From positions 59,842-123,841 of the forward strand of contig NZ_UETC01000011.1 of NCBI RefSeq assembly GCF_900116765.1: a stretch of 64,000 nucleotides of DNA, read 5' to 3'. The position numbers and the translations under genes are program-made. This DNA is from Jannaschia seohaensis (lineage in GTDB: Bacteria; Pseudomonadota; Alphaproteobacteria; Rhodobacterales; Rhodobacteraceae). The notes under the pieces were generated by a model. It had not been told where the DNA came from. It made no database searches and was given only the letters and a program-made list of their open reading frames with translations. Shown in pieces: positions 1 through 9,142 of the stretch. Numbering within the stretch: the first letter of the stretch is position 1; each line of letters opens with the position of its first letter.

Positions 1-461
1 GCAAGGTGGACCTGGACGATCTGCACCTCACCCTCGCCTTTCTCGACGATCAGCCCGAGGACAGGTTGCAGGCGCTCCACGAGGAGTTGGAAGCGCGCGC
101 GCTCTTCCCCGCGGAGCTGATGCCGACGGCCTATGGGGTGATCGGCGGAGGGAAGCCGCGAGCCGTCGTGCTCGATATCGCCCCGACCCCGGCCTTGACC
201 GCTCTGCGCGAGAATGTGCGCCGCGCCGTCCGGGCCGCGGGCATCGACCTCCCGAGGGAGCGGTTCCGGCCCCATGTCACGCTCGCCCGCTACCCGGCCT
301 CCGCACCGGGGGACGACCGCCTGCCGGAGCGGCTGGCCAGGCTCGGCCCGCCCGAGATGGTGCCCGACATGGCCGGCCCCGTCACGCTTTGGTCGTCGGT
401 CCTGACCCCGCAGGGGCCCATCTACGAGGTCTTGTCCGCCTATCCTGGGGTGCCGGCATGA
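1..461 (+). CDS. thpR: RNA 2',3'-cyclic phosphodiesterase / 2'-5' RNA ligase family (ThpR), 5' end missing
   Basis: The reading frame is open from the first bases of the window, so the N-terminus (the usual start plus the first beta strand, about 35-40 residues) lies outside. Two HxT motifs that define the 2H phosphoesterase fold are visible: HLTL near the left edge and HVTL about 80 residues later, followed by the usual C-terminal strand with 'LWSSVLTPQGPIYEVL'. The family hydrolyses 2',3'-cyclic phosphate RNA ends and ligates 2'-5' ends in vitro. A GTG at position 6 could be mistaken for a start, but the upstream half of the domain would then be lacking. Confidence 0.85.
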   Translation, partial: KVDLDDLHLTLAFLDDQPEDRLQALHEELEARALFPAELMPTAYGVIGGGKPRAVVLDIAPTPALTALRENVRRAVRAAGIDLPRERFRPHVTLARYPASAPGDDRLPERLARLGPPEMVPDMAGPVTLWSSVLTPQGPIYEVLSAYPGVPA

Positions 462-660
462 TCGCGCGCGACCCATGCGGGACATCGCTCGGAACAGCGG
501 ATTGCGGCGGCGCGCTGTCCGTCCTCTCCGAGGGCGCGGCCATTGCGGCGCGCGGCGAAACCGGGCACCTCTCTCGCGCCGCCCTCCGACCGGGTCCGTC
601 GGATCCGGCCCCAGCCCCACCGCGTTGACTTTGCGACAGACCGACCCGCAGGAGACGCCC

Positions 661-1659
661 ATGCCCCGCGCCGCCCTCAAGTCCATCGCTCTGCCCCTCG
701 CCCGTCGCGCCGAGGGCCTACTGGAGCGGATCGGAGACCGGGACGACGACGCGCCCGTGCTTGAGCCCTATCTCGGCTATGCCACGCCCGACGGCCTTGT
801 CCTGCGCGGCCGGGTTCTATCCCATATCCGCCGCGACACGCCCGACGCGACGCAGTCCAAATGGACGAATGTCCGCCAGATGGTGCAGCTTTTCGTCACC
901 GACGAGGTGGCGGATGTCGCGGTCGAAGCCGAGGGCGTCACCGCCGTCAGCGACACCGAGGGCTATATCCGCCTTGTGGTCGCGCGCGCGGCCTCCGCCG
1001 GCTGGACCGACGTGCCTGTCCGGATCGTCGGCTCCGAAGAGCCGGCGGTTGCGTTCCCCGCCCGTGTCCCCGGGCCGGACGCGGCCCATCTGGTCATCTC
1101 AGATATCGACGACACGGTGATCGAGACCGGCGCCCATTCCCTCGCCCGCAACCTCTGGACGACCTTCACCGGCTCCGCCCTGACCCGAACGGCCCACCAT
1201 GACGCCAAGCGCCTGATGGAGGCCCTGGTCGAGGAGGACCGAAACCCGGTCTTCTATGTCTCGTCCAGCCCCTGGAACCTGCACGACTTTCTTGAGGCGC
1301 TGTTCGAGCGCCACGACCTGCCGCGCGGGCCCAAATTCCTGCGCGACTTGGGCATCACCGAGGAGGGCGTCGGCGCGAGCCACGGCACCCATAAGGGCAG
1401 CGCCATCGACGAGATCCTGGCCGCCAACCCGACCCTGCCCGCCTATCTGATGGGCGATAGCGGCCAAAAGGACGCCATCGTCTACCGCGACGCCATCCGC
1501 CGCCACCCGGGCCGCATCCTAGGCGTCGCGCTCCGCGAGCCCGCGCCCGGCGAGGGCGACGACGACGCGCAGGCCATCGCCGAGATCGAGGCGCTCGGCG
1601 TGCCCTGCTTCCACGGGCCCTCTTTCGACGGGGCCAGACATCACTGGGGACTGCAATGA
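661..1659 (+). CDS. App1-family phosphatase domain protein (DUF2183)
   Basis: 332 aa. The start ATG is preceded by an AGGAG-like site, and the 200 bases upstream show no coding character. Residues 148-152 are DIDDT, the DxDxT nucleophile motif of the App1/phosphatidate-phosphatase (HAD-like) domain; 'FYVSSSPWN' and 'MGDSGQKD' match the later conserved blocks. Bacterial members are cytoplasmic proteins of unknown physiological substrate, related by domain to the yeast actin-patch phosphatidate phosphatase App1. No signal peptide or membrane segment is visible. It overlaps the following ligase gene by ATGA, so the two are probably co-translated. Confidence 0.8.
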   Translation: MPRAALKSIALPLARRAEGLLERIGDRDDDAPVLEPYLGYATPDGLVLRGRVLSHIRRDTPDATQSKWTNVRQMVQLFVTDEVADVAVEAEGVTAVSDTEGYIRLVVARAASAGWTDVPVRIVGSEEPAVAFPARVPGPDAAHLVISDIDDTVIETGAHSLARNLWTTFTGSALTRTAHHDAKRLMEALVEEDRNPVFYVSSSPWNLHDFLEALFERHDLPRGPKFLRDLGITEEGVGASHGTHKGSAIDEILAANPTLPAYLMGDSGQKDAIVYRDAIRRHPGRILGVALREPAPGEGDDDAQAIAEIEALGVPCFHGPSFDGARHHWGLQ

Positions 1660-2825
1660 GCCATTACGACGATCTGGAGACGCGATCAGCCGACGAACGG
1701 GAGGCCGCGCAGCTTGCGGCGCTCAAAGCGCAACTGGCCCAGATCGACGGCGCGGCCGAGGTCGAGAGCCTCGCCGACCTGACCAAGTTCCCGGTCCTGC
1801 GCAAGTCGCGGCTGGCCGAGTGGCAGGCGGCACAGCGCCCCTTCGGCGGCATCCGCGCCTCCAATGTCACGCATATGTTCCAGAGCCCGGGTCCGATCTA
1901 CGAGCCGGGCTCCGTCGCCTCCGCCGATTGGTGGCGCATGGGCCGCTTCCTGCACGCGGTCGGCATCGGCACGACCGACGTGGTGCAGAACTGCTTCGGC
2001 TATCACCTGACCCCGGCGGGCCACATGTTCGAGAGCGGCGCGCGCGCCGTGGGCGCCGTGGTGATCCCGGCGGGGACCGGCCAGACCGACCTGCAAGTCC
2101 GGGCCGCCGCCGATCTGGGCGCCACCGCCTATGCGGGCACGCCCGACTACCTCAAGGTGATCCTCGACCGCGCCGCGGAGATGGGCGAGACGCTGGGCAT
2201 CCGCCGGGCCGCCGTGGGGGGCGGCGCGCTGTTCCCCAGCCTGCGCCAGGACTATGCCGATCGCGGCATCCTCTGCCTGCAATGCTACGCGACCGCCGAT
2301 CTGGGCAACATCGCCTATGAGAGCGAGTCGCAGGAGGGGATGATCATCGACGAGGGCGTGATCGTCGAGATCGTCCGCCCCGGCACCGGCGACCCGCTGC
2401 CCGAAGGCGAGGTGGGCGAAGTCGTCGTCACCTCGCTCAACCCCGACTACCCGCTGATCCGCTTCGCTACCGGAGACCTGTCCGCGATGATGCCGGGTCA
2501 ATCGCCCTGTGGCCGCACCAATGCGCGCATCAAGGGCTGGATGGGCCGGGCCGACCAGACCACCAAGATCAAGGGCATGTTCGTCCGCCCCGAGCAGGTG
2601 GCCGAACTCGTCGCCCGCCATCCCGAGATCACCGCCGCCCGGGTGATCGCCACCCGCGACGGCGAAATGGACGCGATGACGGTGCAGGTGAAGGCCGAGG
2701 GCGGGGAGGAAGCGGCCTGGGCCGCAAGCGTGACCCAGGTGCTCAAGATGAAGGGCCGTGTGGAGCGGGTCGACACGCTACCCAATGACGGTCTCGTGAT
2801 CGAGGACCGGCGCGACTACGGCTGA
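1656..2825 (+). CDS. AMP-binding protein of the phenylacetate-CoA ligase (PaaK) family
   Basis: 389 aa; starts inside the stop of the upstream phosphatase gene (ATGA). The protein carries the PaaK-type order: an N-terminal region with 'FPVLRKSRL', a central adenylation domain, 'LQCYATADLGNIAYE', a hinge 'RFATGDLSAMMPG' and a C-terminal 'TKIKGMFVRPEQV' segment typical of the small domain. PaaK enzymes activate aryl or other carboxylates to acyl-CoA via an acyl-AMP. It is about 40 residues shorter than classical PaaK and has no phenylacetate genes around it, so the substrate is unknown. Pairing with an App1-type protein gives no clear pathway. Confidence 0.75.
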   Translation: MSHYDDLETRSADEREAAQLAALKAQLAQIDGAAEVESLADLTKFPVLRKSRLAEWQAAQRPFGGIRASNVTHMFQSPGPIYEPGSVASADWWRMGRFLHAVGIGTTDVVQNCFGYHLTPAGHMFESGARAVGAVVIPAGTGQTDLQVRAAADLGATAYAGTPDYLKVILDRAAEMGETLGIRRAAVGGGALFPSLRQDYADRGILCLQCYATADLGNIAYESESQEGMIIDEGVIVEIVRPGTGDPLPEGEVGEVVVTSLNPDYPLIRFATGDLSAMMPGQSPCGRTNARIKGWMGRADQTTKIKGMFVRPEQVAELVARHPEITAARVIATRDGEMDAMTVQVKAEGGEEAAWAASVTQVLKMKGRVERVDTLPNDGLVIEDRRDYG

Positions 2826-2888
2826 GGCGGGGGCGCCCTGGCCCGCCGCGCCGGTCGCCGGTCCTCGCTCGGATTGCGGGCACGATCA

Positions 2889-4346
2889 TCAGCGCGCGGC
2901 GGGCGTCTCCTCCAGGGAGAGATCCTGGTAGACGCCGTTCGTCCAACCGAAGCCGTCCTGCAAGGGATATTCGCCGCCTCCGGCCGCGTCTCCGGGCGAC
3001 AGGACGTTGTATTTTTCGACGAATTTCCCGGTCTTGCGGAAGATCAGGTCGCAGGTGTTCAACCAGCGGCGCTTGAGATCGTCGGCCAGGGCGTCATGCC
3101 CGTAGCGGCGCAAGCCCTGGATGGCGATCCATTGCAGCGGCGCCCACCCGTTCGGGCTGTCCCATTGCTCCCCGCTCTCGATATCGGTCGTCAGCAATCC
3201 ACCCGGCGCGAGCAAGGTGCGCCGGACCCAGTCCGCAGAGCGATCCGCCTGGGACTGCGTGGCGACACCGGCCCAGAGCGGAAAGAGGCCCGCAGCCGTG
3301 TTCCGGTCCGACAGCGTGTCGCGGCTGATCCGCCGGTCGAAGAAATAGCCCTTTTCGTCGTCCCACATGCCGGCGCGGATCTTCTCCGCCCGCGCGTCGG
3401 CCGCCGCGCGATAGCGGCGCGACAGATCGGGGTCGTCCGAGGCCGCCTCGGAAAGGATCGTCTCGGTCACGAAGAGGATCGAATTCAGATCGACCGGCCA
3501 GATGTCGGTGGCGTGGATCGTGGCGAGCTCGCTAGGGTCGGAAAGCCAGCGCGAGGAGAAATCCCAACCGCTTTCGGCACCGGCCCGGAGATTTCGGAAC
3601 AGCGCAGCCGGCGCCTCGACCCGTTCGGCGAGTTCCAGATCGGCCCCCAGCATTTCGGGCCGCGGCGTCTCTTCCTCGTCCCAATAATGCGCCAACCCGT
3701 TCACCGTGCGCTGAGGCTGCAAGAAGAAGCGGTGCTCCATCCGCATCGCGTCGAGATACTCCGCATAGACGGATTGCAGGTCGCCGGTCGCCCGACCGTA
3801 ATCCCGCACCATGCTCGCGAAGAAGGGCGGCTGCGAGCGCGACAGCAAATAGGTTCGGAACCCGTTGGGGATGTGGCCGACCGACCGGATGGTATCGGCG
3901 AAATTGTCCAGCATGTCCCGGACCGGTGCGAACTGGCCCGTTCGGAGCAGGCCCAGATGCGAGAAATAGCTGTCCCAGTAATAGCTTTCCTGGAAGCGCC
4001 CCCCGACGACCACATAGGGCCTGGTCAGCGAGATCCGGCTGGAGAAGGCGTCCGGGCGATCCGGGGCGCGAATCAAGACCGGCCAAAGCCGCGCCAGGTG
4101 CTCCAAAGGCCCGTGGCGCGGATCGGTGCGGAAACTCTCGTCAGGGGTGCGCACAGGACGGAAATGCGCGTCATAGAATGCGGACAGGTCGACAGGCCCC
4201 ACCGCCTTGGCTTCACGATAAGCCGCGAGAATCTCGGCCGGATCCGACAGGAGAACCGAATCCGCGATCGCCTTTCCGTCGGCCCAATGGCCGGATGTGT
4301 GAAGATCGACGAACAGCTCCTCGAGAGCGATTTCTGGCCGCAGCAT
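2889..4346 (-). CDS. treF: alpha,alpha-trehalase (GH37), cytoplasmic
   Basis: 485 aa. Both GH37 signatures are present: GGRFQESYYWDSY from residue 115 and QWDSPNGWAP at 395-404. By family alignment the catalytic acid is D263 in 'ESGWDFSSRW' and the base is E459 in 'GGGEYPLQDGFGWTNG'. There is no signal peptide, so it hydrolyses trehalose to two glucose in the cytoplasm (TreF type rather than periplasmic TreA). It stands alone, divergent from ptsP, with no trehalose transporter adjacent; the ABC importer at 38-42.5 kb is better explained by galactosides. Confidence 0.9.
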   Translation of the reverse strand: MLRPEIALEELFVDLHTSGHWADGKAIADSVLLSDPAEILAAYREAKAVGPVDLSAFYDAHFRPVRTPDESFRTDPRHGPLEHLARLWPVLIRAPDRPDAFSSRISLTRPYVVVGGRFQESYYWDSYFSHLGLLRTGQFAPVRDMLDNFADTIRSVGHIPNGFRTYLLSRSQPPFFASMVRDYGRATGDLQSVYAEYLDAMRMEHRFFLQPQRTVNGLAHYWDEEETPRPEMLGADLELAERVEAPAALFRNLRAGAESGWDFSSRWLSDPSELATIHATDIWPVDLNSILFVTETILSEAASDDPDLSRRYRAAADARAEKIRAGMWDDEKGYFFDRRISRDTLSDRNTAAGLFPLWAGVATQSQADRSADWVRRTLLAPGGLLTTDIESGEQWDSPNGWAPLQWIAIQGLRRYGHDALADDLKRRWLNTCDLIFRKTGKFVEKYNVLSPGDAAGGGEYPLQDGFGWTNGVYQDLSLEETPAAR

Positions 4347-4588
4347 GATTGATCCTTACTGTCAGGTCGGCGGCCGCTTTCTGCAACAAGCCCCCTCGAA
4401 GTTAAAGCAATCCCCCCGGGGGCGGGCTTTGCGCGGTGCGGCAAGGGTATGCGGCCGTCGGCCCGGGGTGGCCGCGAGTCGGGTCACGCGCGGTCCGCAA
4501 GACCGGCTGGCCTGTGCGGATGGCCACGATCCCTTTGCCCCCCTCCCCCCGCTCGCCTATAGATCGGACGCAAGGCAAGGAGCGCAGA

Positions 4589-6817
4589 ATGCCGATCAGG
4601 GACACCGAAAGCCGCAATCTCTTGCGGCGGCTCCAGGCCGTCATGGCCGAGGCGGCCCAGGGTCAGGAGCGGCTCGACCGGATCGTGAATCTGGTGGCGA
4701 CCTCGATGCGGACCGAGGTCTGCTCGATCTACCTGCATCGCGACGCCAACACGCTGGAGCTTTGCGCGACCTTCGGCCTGAAGCCCGAGGCCGTTCACGT
4801 CACCCGGATGCGCGTGGGCGAAGGACTGGTCGGCCGCGTCGCCCGCTACCGCCAGGCAATCAACACGCCCGACGCGCCCTCGACCAAGGGCTTCCGCTAC
4901 ATGCCCGAGACCGGCGAGGAGGTCTATTCGTCCTTCCTCGGCGTCCCGATCCAGCGCCTGGGCGAACGGCTGGGCGTGCTGGTCGTCCAGTCCAAGGACG
5001 CGCGCGACTATTCCGAGGACGAGATCTACGCGCTCGAAGTCGTGGCCATGGTGCTGGCCGAGATGACCGAGCTGGGTGCCTTCGTGGGCGAGGGCGAGGC
5101 CCTGCGCCCCCGCCACCGCGAACAGGTGCTGATCCGGGGCATCACCGGGCAAGAGGGTTCGGCCGAGGGCGTCGTCCATCTCCACGACCCCCGCGTCGTG
5201 GTCACCAACCCGGTAGCGGAGGATCCCGAGCAGGAGAAGGCCCGCCTCTCCGAGGCGATCGAGAAGATGCGCCTGTCCGTCGACAAGATGCTGACGGATA
5301 TCGGCCACGACCGGGAGCAGGCGGAAGTGATCGAGGCCTTCCGCATGTTCGCCTATTCCCGCTCCTGGCTGAGACGGATGGAGGCGGATATCGACGCCGG
5401 TCTCACGGCCGAGGCGGCGGTCGAAAAGGAACAGACGGCGGCCCGCGCGCGCATGGCCGCGGCCGATCCCTATCTGCGCGACCGGCTGGCCGATCTGGAC
5501 GACCTGTCGAACCGGCTCCTGCGGATGCTCACCGGCCAGGGGCGCGCGACCTCCAACCTGCCCGAAGGCGCGGTGCTGGTGGCGCGCAATATCGGCCCCG
5601 GAGAGCTGCTGGAATATGGCCGCCGGCTCAAGGGCGTCGTACTGGAGGACGGGGCGGTCGGCAGCCATGCCGCCATCGTGGCGCGCGCCTGGGCGATTCC
5701 GCTGGTGCTCCAGGCTAGCGGCATCACCACCGAGGCGCTTTCGGGCGATCCGATCCTGGTCGATGGCGACCAGGGGGTTGTCCATCTGCGCCCCGACGAA
5801 GCGGTCCGCGCCGCCTTCGCCGACAAGCTCGCCATGCAGGCCGAGGCGCAGAAGCGCTACGCCTCCATCCGCGACCGCTCCTGCGTGACCGCGGATGGGC
5901 ACAGGATCGAGCTGTTGATGAATGCCGGGCTGATGGCGGATTTGCCCTCACTTCCCTCTTCGGGGGCGGAGGGCGTGGGCCTCTTCCGCACCGAATTGCA
6001 GTTCCTGACGCGCAACAAGGTGCCTCGCCGGGCGGAGCTGGCCGCGCTCTATGCCACCGTCATGGACGCCGCCCAGGGCAAGCCGGTCAACTTCCGCACG
6101 CTCGATATCGGGTCGGACAAGGTGCTGCCCTACATGAAGAAACAGGACGAGCCGAACCCGGCGCTCGGCTGGCGCGCGATCCGGGTGGGGCTCGACAAGC
6201 GCGGCGTCATGCGGATGCAGTTGCAGGCCCTGCTGCGGGCCGCCCAAGGGCGGCCGCTCTCGATCATGTTCCCCTTCATCGCCCAGCTCGAAGAGTTCCT
6301 CGCCGCCCGCGCGCATCTCTACCGCGAAATCCATCGCGAGAAGTCGCTCGGCCATGTCCTGCCCGAATCATTGCGCATCGGCGCCATGCTGGAGACGCCA
6401 TCCATGGCCTTCTCCCCGCGCAAATTCTTCGAGGAGGCGGATTTCATCTCTATCGGCGGCAACGACCTGAAGCAGTTCTTCTTCGCCGCCGACCGCGAGA
6501 ACGAACGCGTGCGGCGGCGCTACGACACGCTCAATGTCAGCTTCCTGTCGCTGATCGAGCAGATCGTCGGCCGCTGCGCCGAGACGAATACGCCGGTCAG
6601 CTTCTGCGGCGAGGATGCGGGACGGCCCGTCGAGGCGCTCTGCTTCGCGGCGATGGGACTGCGCTCGCTGTCGATGCGGCCGGCCAGCATCGGGCCGGTC
6701 AAGCACATCCTGCTGCGCTCGAACCTGGCCGAGGTGAAAGCCGTGATCGCCGAGGCGCGGGAAGCGGGCGAACAGACCGTGCGCCCGGCGGTGATGGAAT
6801 ATCTGCGCAACCGCTGA
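4589..6817 (+). CDS. ptsP: PTS-Ntr enzyme I (phosphoenolpyruvate--protein phosphotransferase, GAF-containing)
   Basis: 742 aa; the ATG is preceded by AAGGAG at proper spacing. Order of domains: N-terminal GAF (about 10-165), then the PEP-utiliser swivelling domain with active-site H360 in 'GSHAAIVARAW', then the TIM-barrel PEP-binding domain ('GLFRTELQFL', 'DIGSDKVLPYM', 'FCGEDAGRP' with the catalytic Cys). It autophosphorylates from PEP and starts the NPr/EIIA-Ntr chain that senses nitrogen and controls K+ and carbon functions. In related genomes it often follows lysC; here its neighbours are trehalase and rsgA. Confidence 0.95.
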   Translation: MPIRDTESRNLLRRLQAVMAEAAQGQERLDRIVNLVATSMRTEVCSIYLHRDANTLELCATFGLKPEAVHVTRMRVGEGLVGRVARYRQAINTPDAPSTKGFRYMPETGEEVYSSFLGVPIQRLGERLGVLVVQSKDARDYSEDEIYALEVVAMVLAEMTELGAFVGEGEALRPRHREQVLIRGITGQEGSAEGVVHLHDPRVVVTNPVAEDPEQEKARLSEAIEKMRLSVDKMLTDIGHDREQAEVIEAFRMFAYSRSWLRRMEADIDAGLTAEAAVEKEQTAARARMAAADPYLRDRLADLDDLSNRLLRMLTGQGRATSNLPEGAVLVARNIGPGELLEYGRRLKGVVLEDGAVGSHAAIVARAWAIPLVLQASGITTEALSGDPILVDGDQGVVHLRPDEAVRAAFADKLAMQAEAQKRYASIRDRSCVTADGHRIELLMNAGLMADLPSLPSSGAEGVGLFRTELQFLTRNKVPRRAELAALYATVMDAAQGKPVNFRTLDIGSDKVLPYMKKQDEPNPALGWRAIRVGLDKRGVMRMQLQALLRAAQGRPLSIMFPFIAQLEEFLAARAHLYREIHREKSLGHVLPESLRIGAMLETPSMAFSPRKFFEEADFISIGGNDLKQFFFAADRENERVRRRYDTLNVSFLSLIEQIVGRCAETNTPVSFCGEDAGRPVEALCFAAMGLRSLSMRPASIGPVKHILLRSNLAEVKAVIAEAREAGEQTVRPAVMEYLRNR

Positions 6818-6895
6818 CGGGCGCCGGGCGCGGGGCATATGTCTTGCGCGCCACGCCGGGCAAAGGCGTTACGGGCGCCCGCAGCTCCGAATGCG

Positions 6896-7915
6896 TCAGC
6901 GGCGCTTGGCCCGCGTCGCGGCGCGGACCTTCTTGCCGAACGCCTTGTCGCGCCGACGTCGCTCGGCAATGTCGGCGGTGTTATGCGCGTCCTCGGCGGC
7001 CAGCTTGCGCCAGCGCTCCAGACGGTCCGGGTCCAGATCGCCCGCGGCGACGGCCGCGCGGACAGCGCAGCCGGGCTCGCTCAGATGGGCGCAATCAGAA
7101 AAGCGGCAGCCGCCGGCGAGTTCGGCGATGTCGGCGAAGACTTCCCCGATCCCCCCCGCCGCGTCGGTCAGTTGCAACTCCCGCATGCCGGGCGTGTCGA
7201 TGACGCAGAAGCCCCCCGGGACCACATGCAGCTCCCGCCGCGTGGTGGTGTGCCGGCCGCGGGCGTCATCCTCGCGGATGGCGCCGGTCGCGGCGGTCTC
7301 GACCCCTGCCAGCGCGTTGAGCAAGGTCGACTTGCCGACCCCGGACGTGCCCAGAAATGCCACTGTGCGCCCCGGCCCGCACCAGGGCATCAGCGCCTCG
7401 CGCGCGGCCGCCGCCTTGGCGTTCACGGCAAGCACCGGAACCAGCGGAGAGAGCGCGGCGGCCCGGGCCACATAGTCATCGACCTCGTCGCTCAGATCGG
7501 CCTTGGTGAGCACGATCACCGGATCGCAGCCCGCCTCGAAGGCGAGCGCGAGATAGCGTTCCAGCCGGGCGACGTTGAAATCGGCATTGCAGGAGGTGGT
7601 GACGAAGACCGTGTCGACATTCGCCGCGACCAGCTGCACTTCGCGGTCGCGCCCAGGCGCGCGCCGGCGGATGAGGGAGCGGCGCTCCAGCGGCCGCCCA
7701 TCGCCGCCGAGCAGCAGCCAATCCCCGACCGTGACCTCCGCATCGGGCGGGAGCGTCTCGGCCCGCCCCTCCCCCTGCACGTCGAGCCCCGAGCGATGCA
7801 CGCGCATGACCCGAACCGGCGGCGTCTCCGTCAGCGCGTCGGCATCGATCTGCGCGGCGAAGAATGGATGCCAGCCGAGTTGGGCGAGGGTTAGGGCAGG
7901 AGGGGGCGTGGTCAC
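6896..7915 (-). CDS. rsgA: Ribosome small-subunit biogenesis GTPase RsgA
   Basis: About 339 aa from a GTG start at 7915, chosen because GGAG lies 8 bases upstream; the frame stays open to an ATG at 7990, but the added residues do not look like protein. It has the circularly permuted GTPase order: 'LTKADL' (G4) before 'GTSGVGKST' (G1/P-loop) and 'DTPGM' (G3), followed by the Cys-rich zinc knuckle 'GCRFSDCAHLSEPGC'. An N-terminal OB fold precedes the GTPase domain. RsgA checks late 30S maturation. The C-terminus is strongly basic (RAATRAKRR). It converges on ptsP with a 78-base gap. Confidence 0.93.
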   Translation of the reverse strand: MTTPPPALTLAQLGWHPFFAAQIDADALTETPPVRVMRVHRSGLDVQGEGRAETLPPDAEVTVGDWLLLGGDGRPLERRSLIRRRAPGRDREVQLVAANVDTVFVTTSCNADFNVARLERYLALAFEAGCDPVIVLTKADLSDEVDDYVARAAALSPLVPVLAVNAKAAAAREALMPWCGPGRTVAFLGTSGVGKSTLLNALAGVETAATGAIREDDARGRHTTTRRELHVVPGGFCVIDTPGMRELQLTDAAGGIGEVFADIAELAGGCRFSDCAHLSEPGCAVRAAVAAGDLDPDRLERWRKLAAEDAHNTADIAERRRRDKAFGKKVRAATRAKRR

Positions 7916-8293
7916 TCCCAAGGCTCCGTCGATATTGGCCCGTCCGGGACGGGCAAGACAGGATCTATCGGAGGCCGCCCCGTCGCACAATTACGTTGCT
8001 CAGGACCGGACCCAAGGCGGTTGATCGCTTGCGGCAAGACGTCGGTCACGCGGGGGACTCCCCTGAGCGACCGCGCGACGGCTTTGGCTCTCCGGCGCGG
8101 GGGCCGAGGCTTCGACCGATACGGTGGGGGCGTTCGCTGGAGCCAGGTCGATGGACGCGATCTCATGCGCGGATGCCTTCGAAAGCTCAATCGCCGGCCA
8201 GGGCGGCGGAGGCGCGGGTTCCCTTGGCTGACACGGCCACGCGCGCCGCCGGAGGCTCCGATCCCCTGCGCGCGGCTGCGCCCCCCTCGGAGC
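7916..8293. other. 378-base intergenic region without a convincing gene
   Basis: Lies between the starts/ends of two minus-strand genes (GntR regulator upstream, rsgA downstream). No open frame here has a ribosome site or recognisable protein features. It contains a perfect 17-base palindrome at 7938-7954 (arms GCCCGTCC and GGACGGGC around one G), about 25-40 bases upstream of the rsgA start, and the left arm of the regulator's terminator-like hairpin. The palindrome could be an operator or simply a hairpin; nothing decides it. Confidence 0.5.
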
Positions 8294-8295
8294 CT
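8253..8295 (-). terminator. Terminator-like hairpin at the end of the FadR-type regulator gene
   Basis: Nine-base arms AGGCTCCGA (8253-8261) and TCGGAGCCT (8287-8295) enclose a GC-rich loop. The right arm overlaps the stop codon of the regulator. No U tract follows on the minus strand, so Rho dependence or a mere mRNA 3' hairpin is possible. Confidence 0.4.
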
Positions 8296-9061
8296 AGCGC
8301 TCCACCTCATGCGCGAGCCGCAACCGCGCCGTGTCCTCGTGCCGCTCGGCCTCCCGCTGGCTGCGCAGGGCCATGCGGACGAAGTCCAGATGCGCCTCCA
8401 CCGCGCCGCGCGCCGCGTCCGGGTCGCGCGCGTGCAGCGCGGCGTCGATCGCGCGGTGCTGGTCCAGCAGCATGTCGCGGGTGTCGCGGTGATGGAACAT
8501 GACGGAGCGGTTGTAGAACACCCCCTCGCGTAGCAGATCCATCATCGCGCGCATCATGTGCAGCATGATGACGTTATGGCTGGCCTCGATGATCGCCATG
8601 TGGAAGTCGGCATCCAGGGCCGCTTCCTCGCTGGGATCGCGCTTAAGATGGGCGGCTTCCATCTTGCGCAGGATCGTGCGGATCAGTTCCAGATCCGTGG
8701 CCGATCCCTGCATGGCGGCGCGGGCCGCGGCCAAGCCCTCCATGTCGCGGCGAAAGGCGATGTAGTCGTCCAGCGCGTCGTCCTGCGAGGCGAAGAGCTG
8801 GATCAGCGCGGGCGAGAAGGCGGACCCCAGGACGTCGGCCACGAAGATGCCCGCGCCCGCACGCGGGGCCAGCAGGCCGCGGGCCTGAAGCTCCGCCACG
8901 GCTTCCCGCAGGGACGGGCGCGAGACGCCGAGACGGTCGGCCAATTCACGCTCGGGCGGCAGGCGCTCGCCCGGGCGGAGGATGCCGTGCAGGATCAGAC
9001 GCTCGATTTGCCGCACCACGGCGGTGGCCAGCTTCTCGGATTCGATCCTGGTGAATGGCAT
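8294..9061 (-). CDS. FadR/GntR-family transcriptional regulator (FCD domain)
   Basis: 255 aa. The N-terminal winged helix-turn-helix (about 12-75; 'LPPERELADRLGVSRPSLREAV' region) is of the FadR subfamily and the C-terminal helical FCD ligand domain contains the metal-binding type residues (DxxFH-like 'ALDADFHMAIIEASHN', later 'DQHRAIDAALHARD'). Such regulators (LldR, GlcC, PdhR types) respond to small carboxylates. No catabolic gene is adjacent, so the target is unknown. A TGGTCA...TGACC inverted repeat just upstream (9077-9095) fits self-control. Confidence 0.88.
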   Translation of the reverse strand: MPFTRIESEKLATAVVRQIERLILHGILRPGERLPPERELADRLGVSRPSLREAVAELQARGLLAPRAGAGIFVADVLGSAFSPALIQLFASQDDALDDYIAFRRDMEGLAAARAAMQGSATDLELIRTILRKMEAAHLKRDPSEEAALDADFHMAIIEASHNVIMLHMMRAMMDLLREGVFYNRSVMFHHRDTRDMLLDQHRAIDAALHARDPDAARGAVEAHLDFVRMALRSQREAERHEDTARLRLAHEVER

Positions 9062-9076
9062 CGTCGGCGCCCCTTT

Positions 9077-9095
9077 TGGTCAAATAATATGACCG
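9077..9095. promoter_or_regulatory. Probable operator of the FadR-type regulator
   Basis: TGGTCA (9077-9082), seven A/T bases, then TGACCG (9090-9095): an inverted repeat with a single mismatch, 16 bases upstream of the regulator's ATG. TGGT...ACCA-type inverted repeats are the usual sites of FadR-subfamily regulators. The A/T-rich centre stands out in this GC-rich context and may also contain the -10 region. Confidence 0.5.
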
Positions 9096-9120
9096 GACGT
9101 GGCGGTCCGCCAGTCCGGTC
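9091..9120 (-). terminator. Hairpin terminator downstream of the OmpA lipoprotein gene
   Basis: Arms GACCGGAC (9091-9098) and GTCCGGTC (9113-9120) with a second inverted repeat TGGCGG/CCGCCA inside form one long stem. On the minus strand the stem is followed by ATATTATTTGACC, a T-rich but imperfect tract. It sits 23 bases after the lipoprotein stop and separates that gene from the regulator; its end overlaps the putative operator. Confidence 0.6.
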
Positions 9121-9142
9121 ATGTCATGGGGCGCGACGGGCG

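Noticed and set aside
2874..4352. 492-codon plus-strand open frame opposite trehalase
   Set aside because: Trehalase on the minus strand has both GH37 signatures and catalytic residues.
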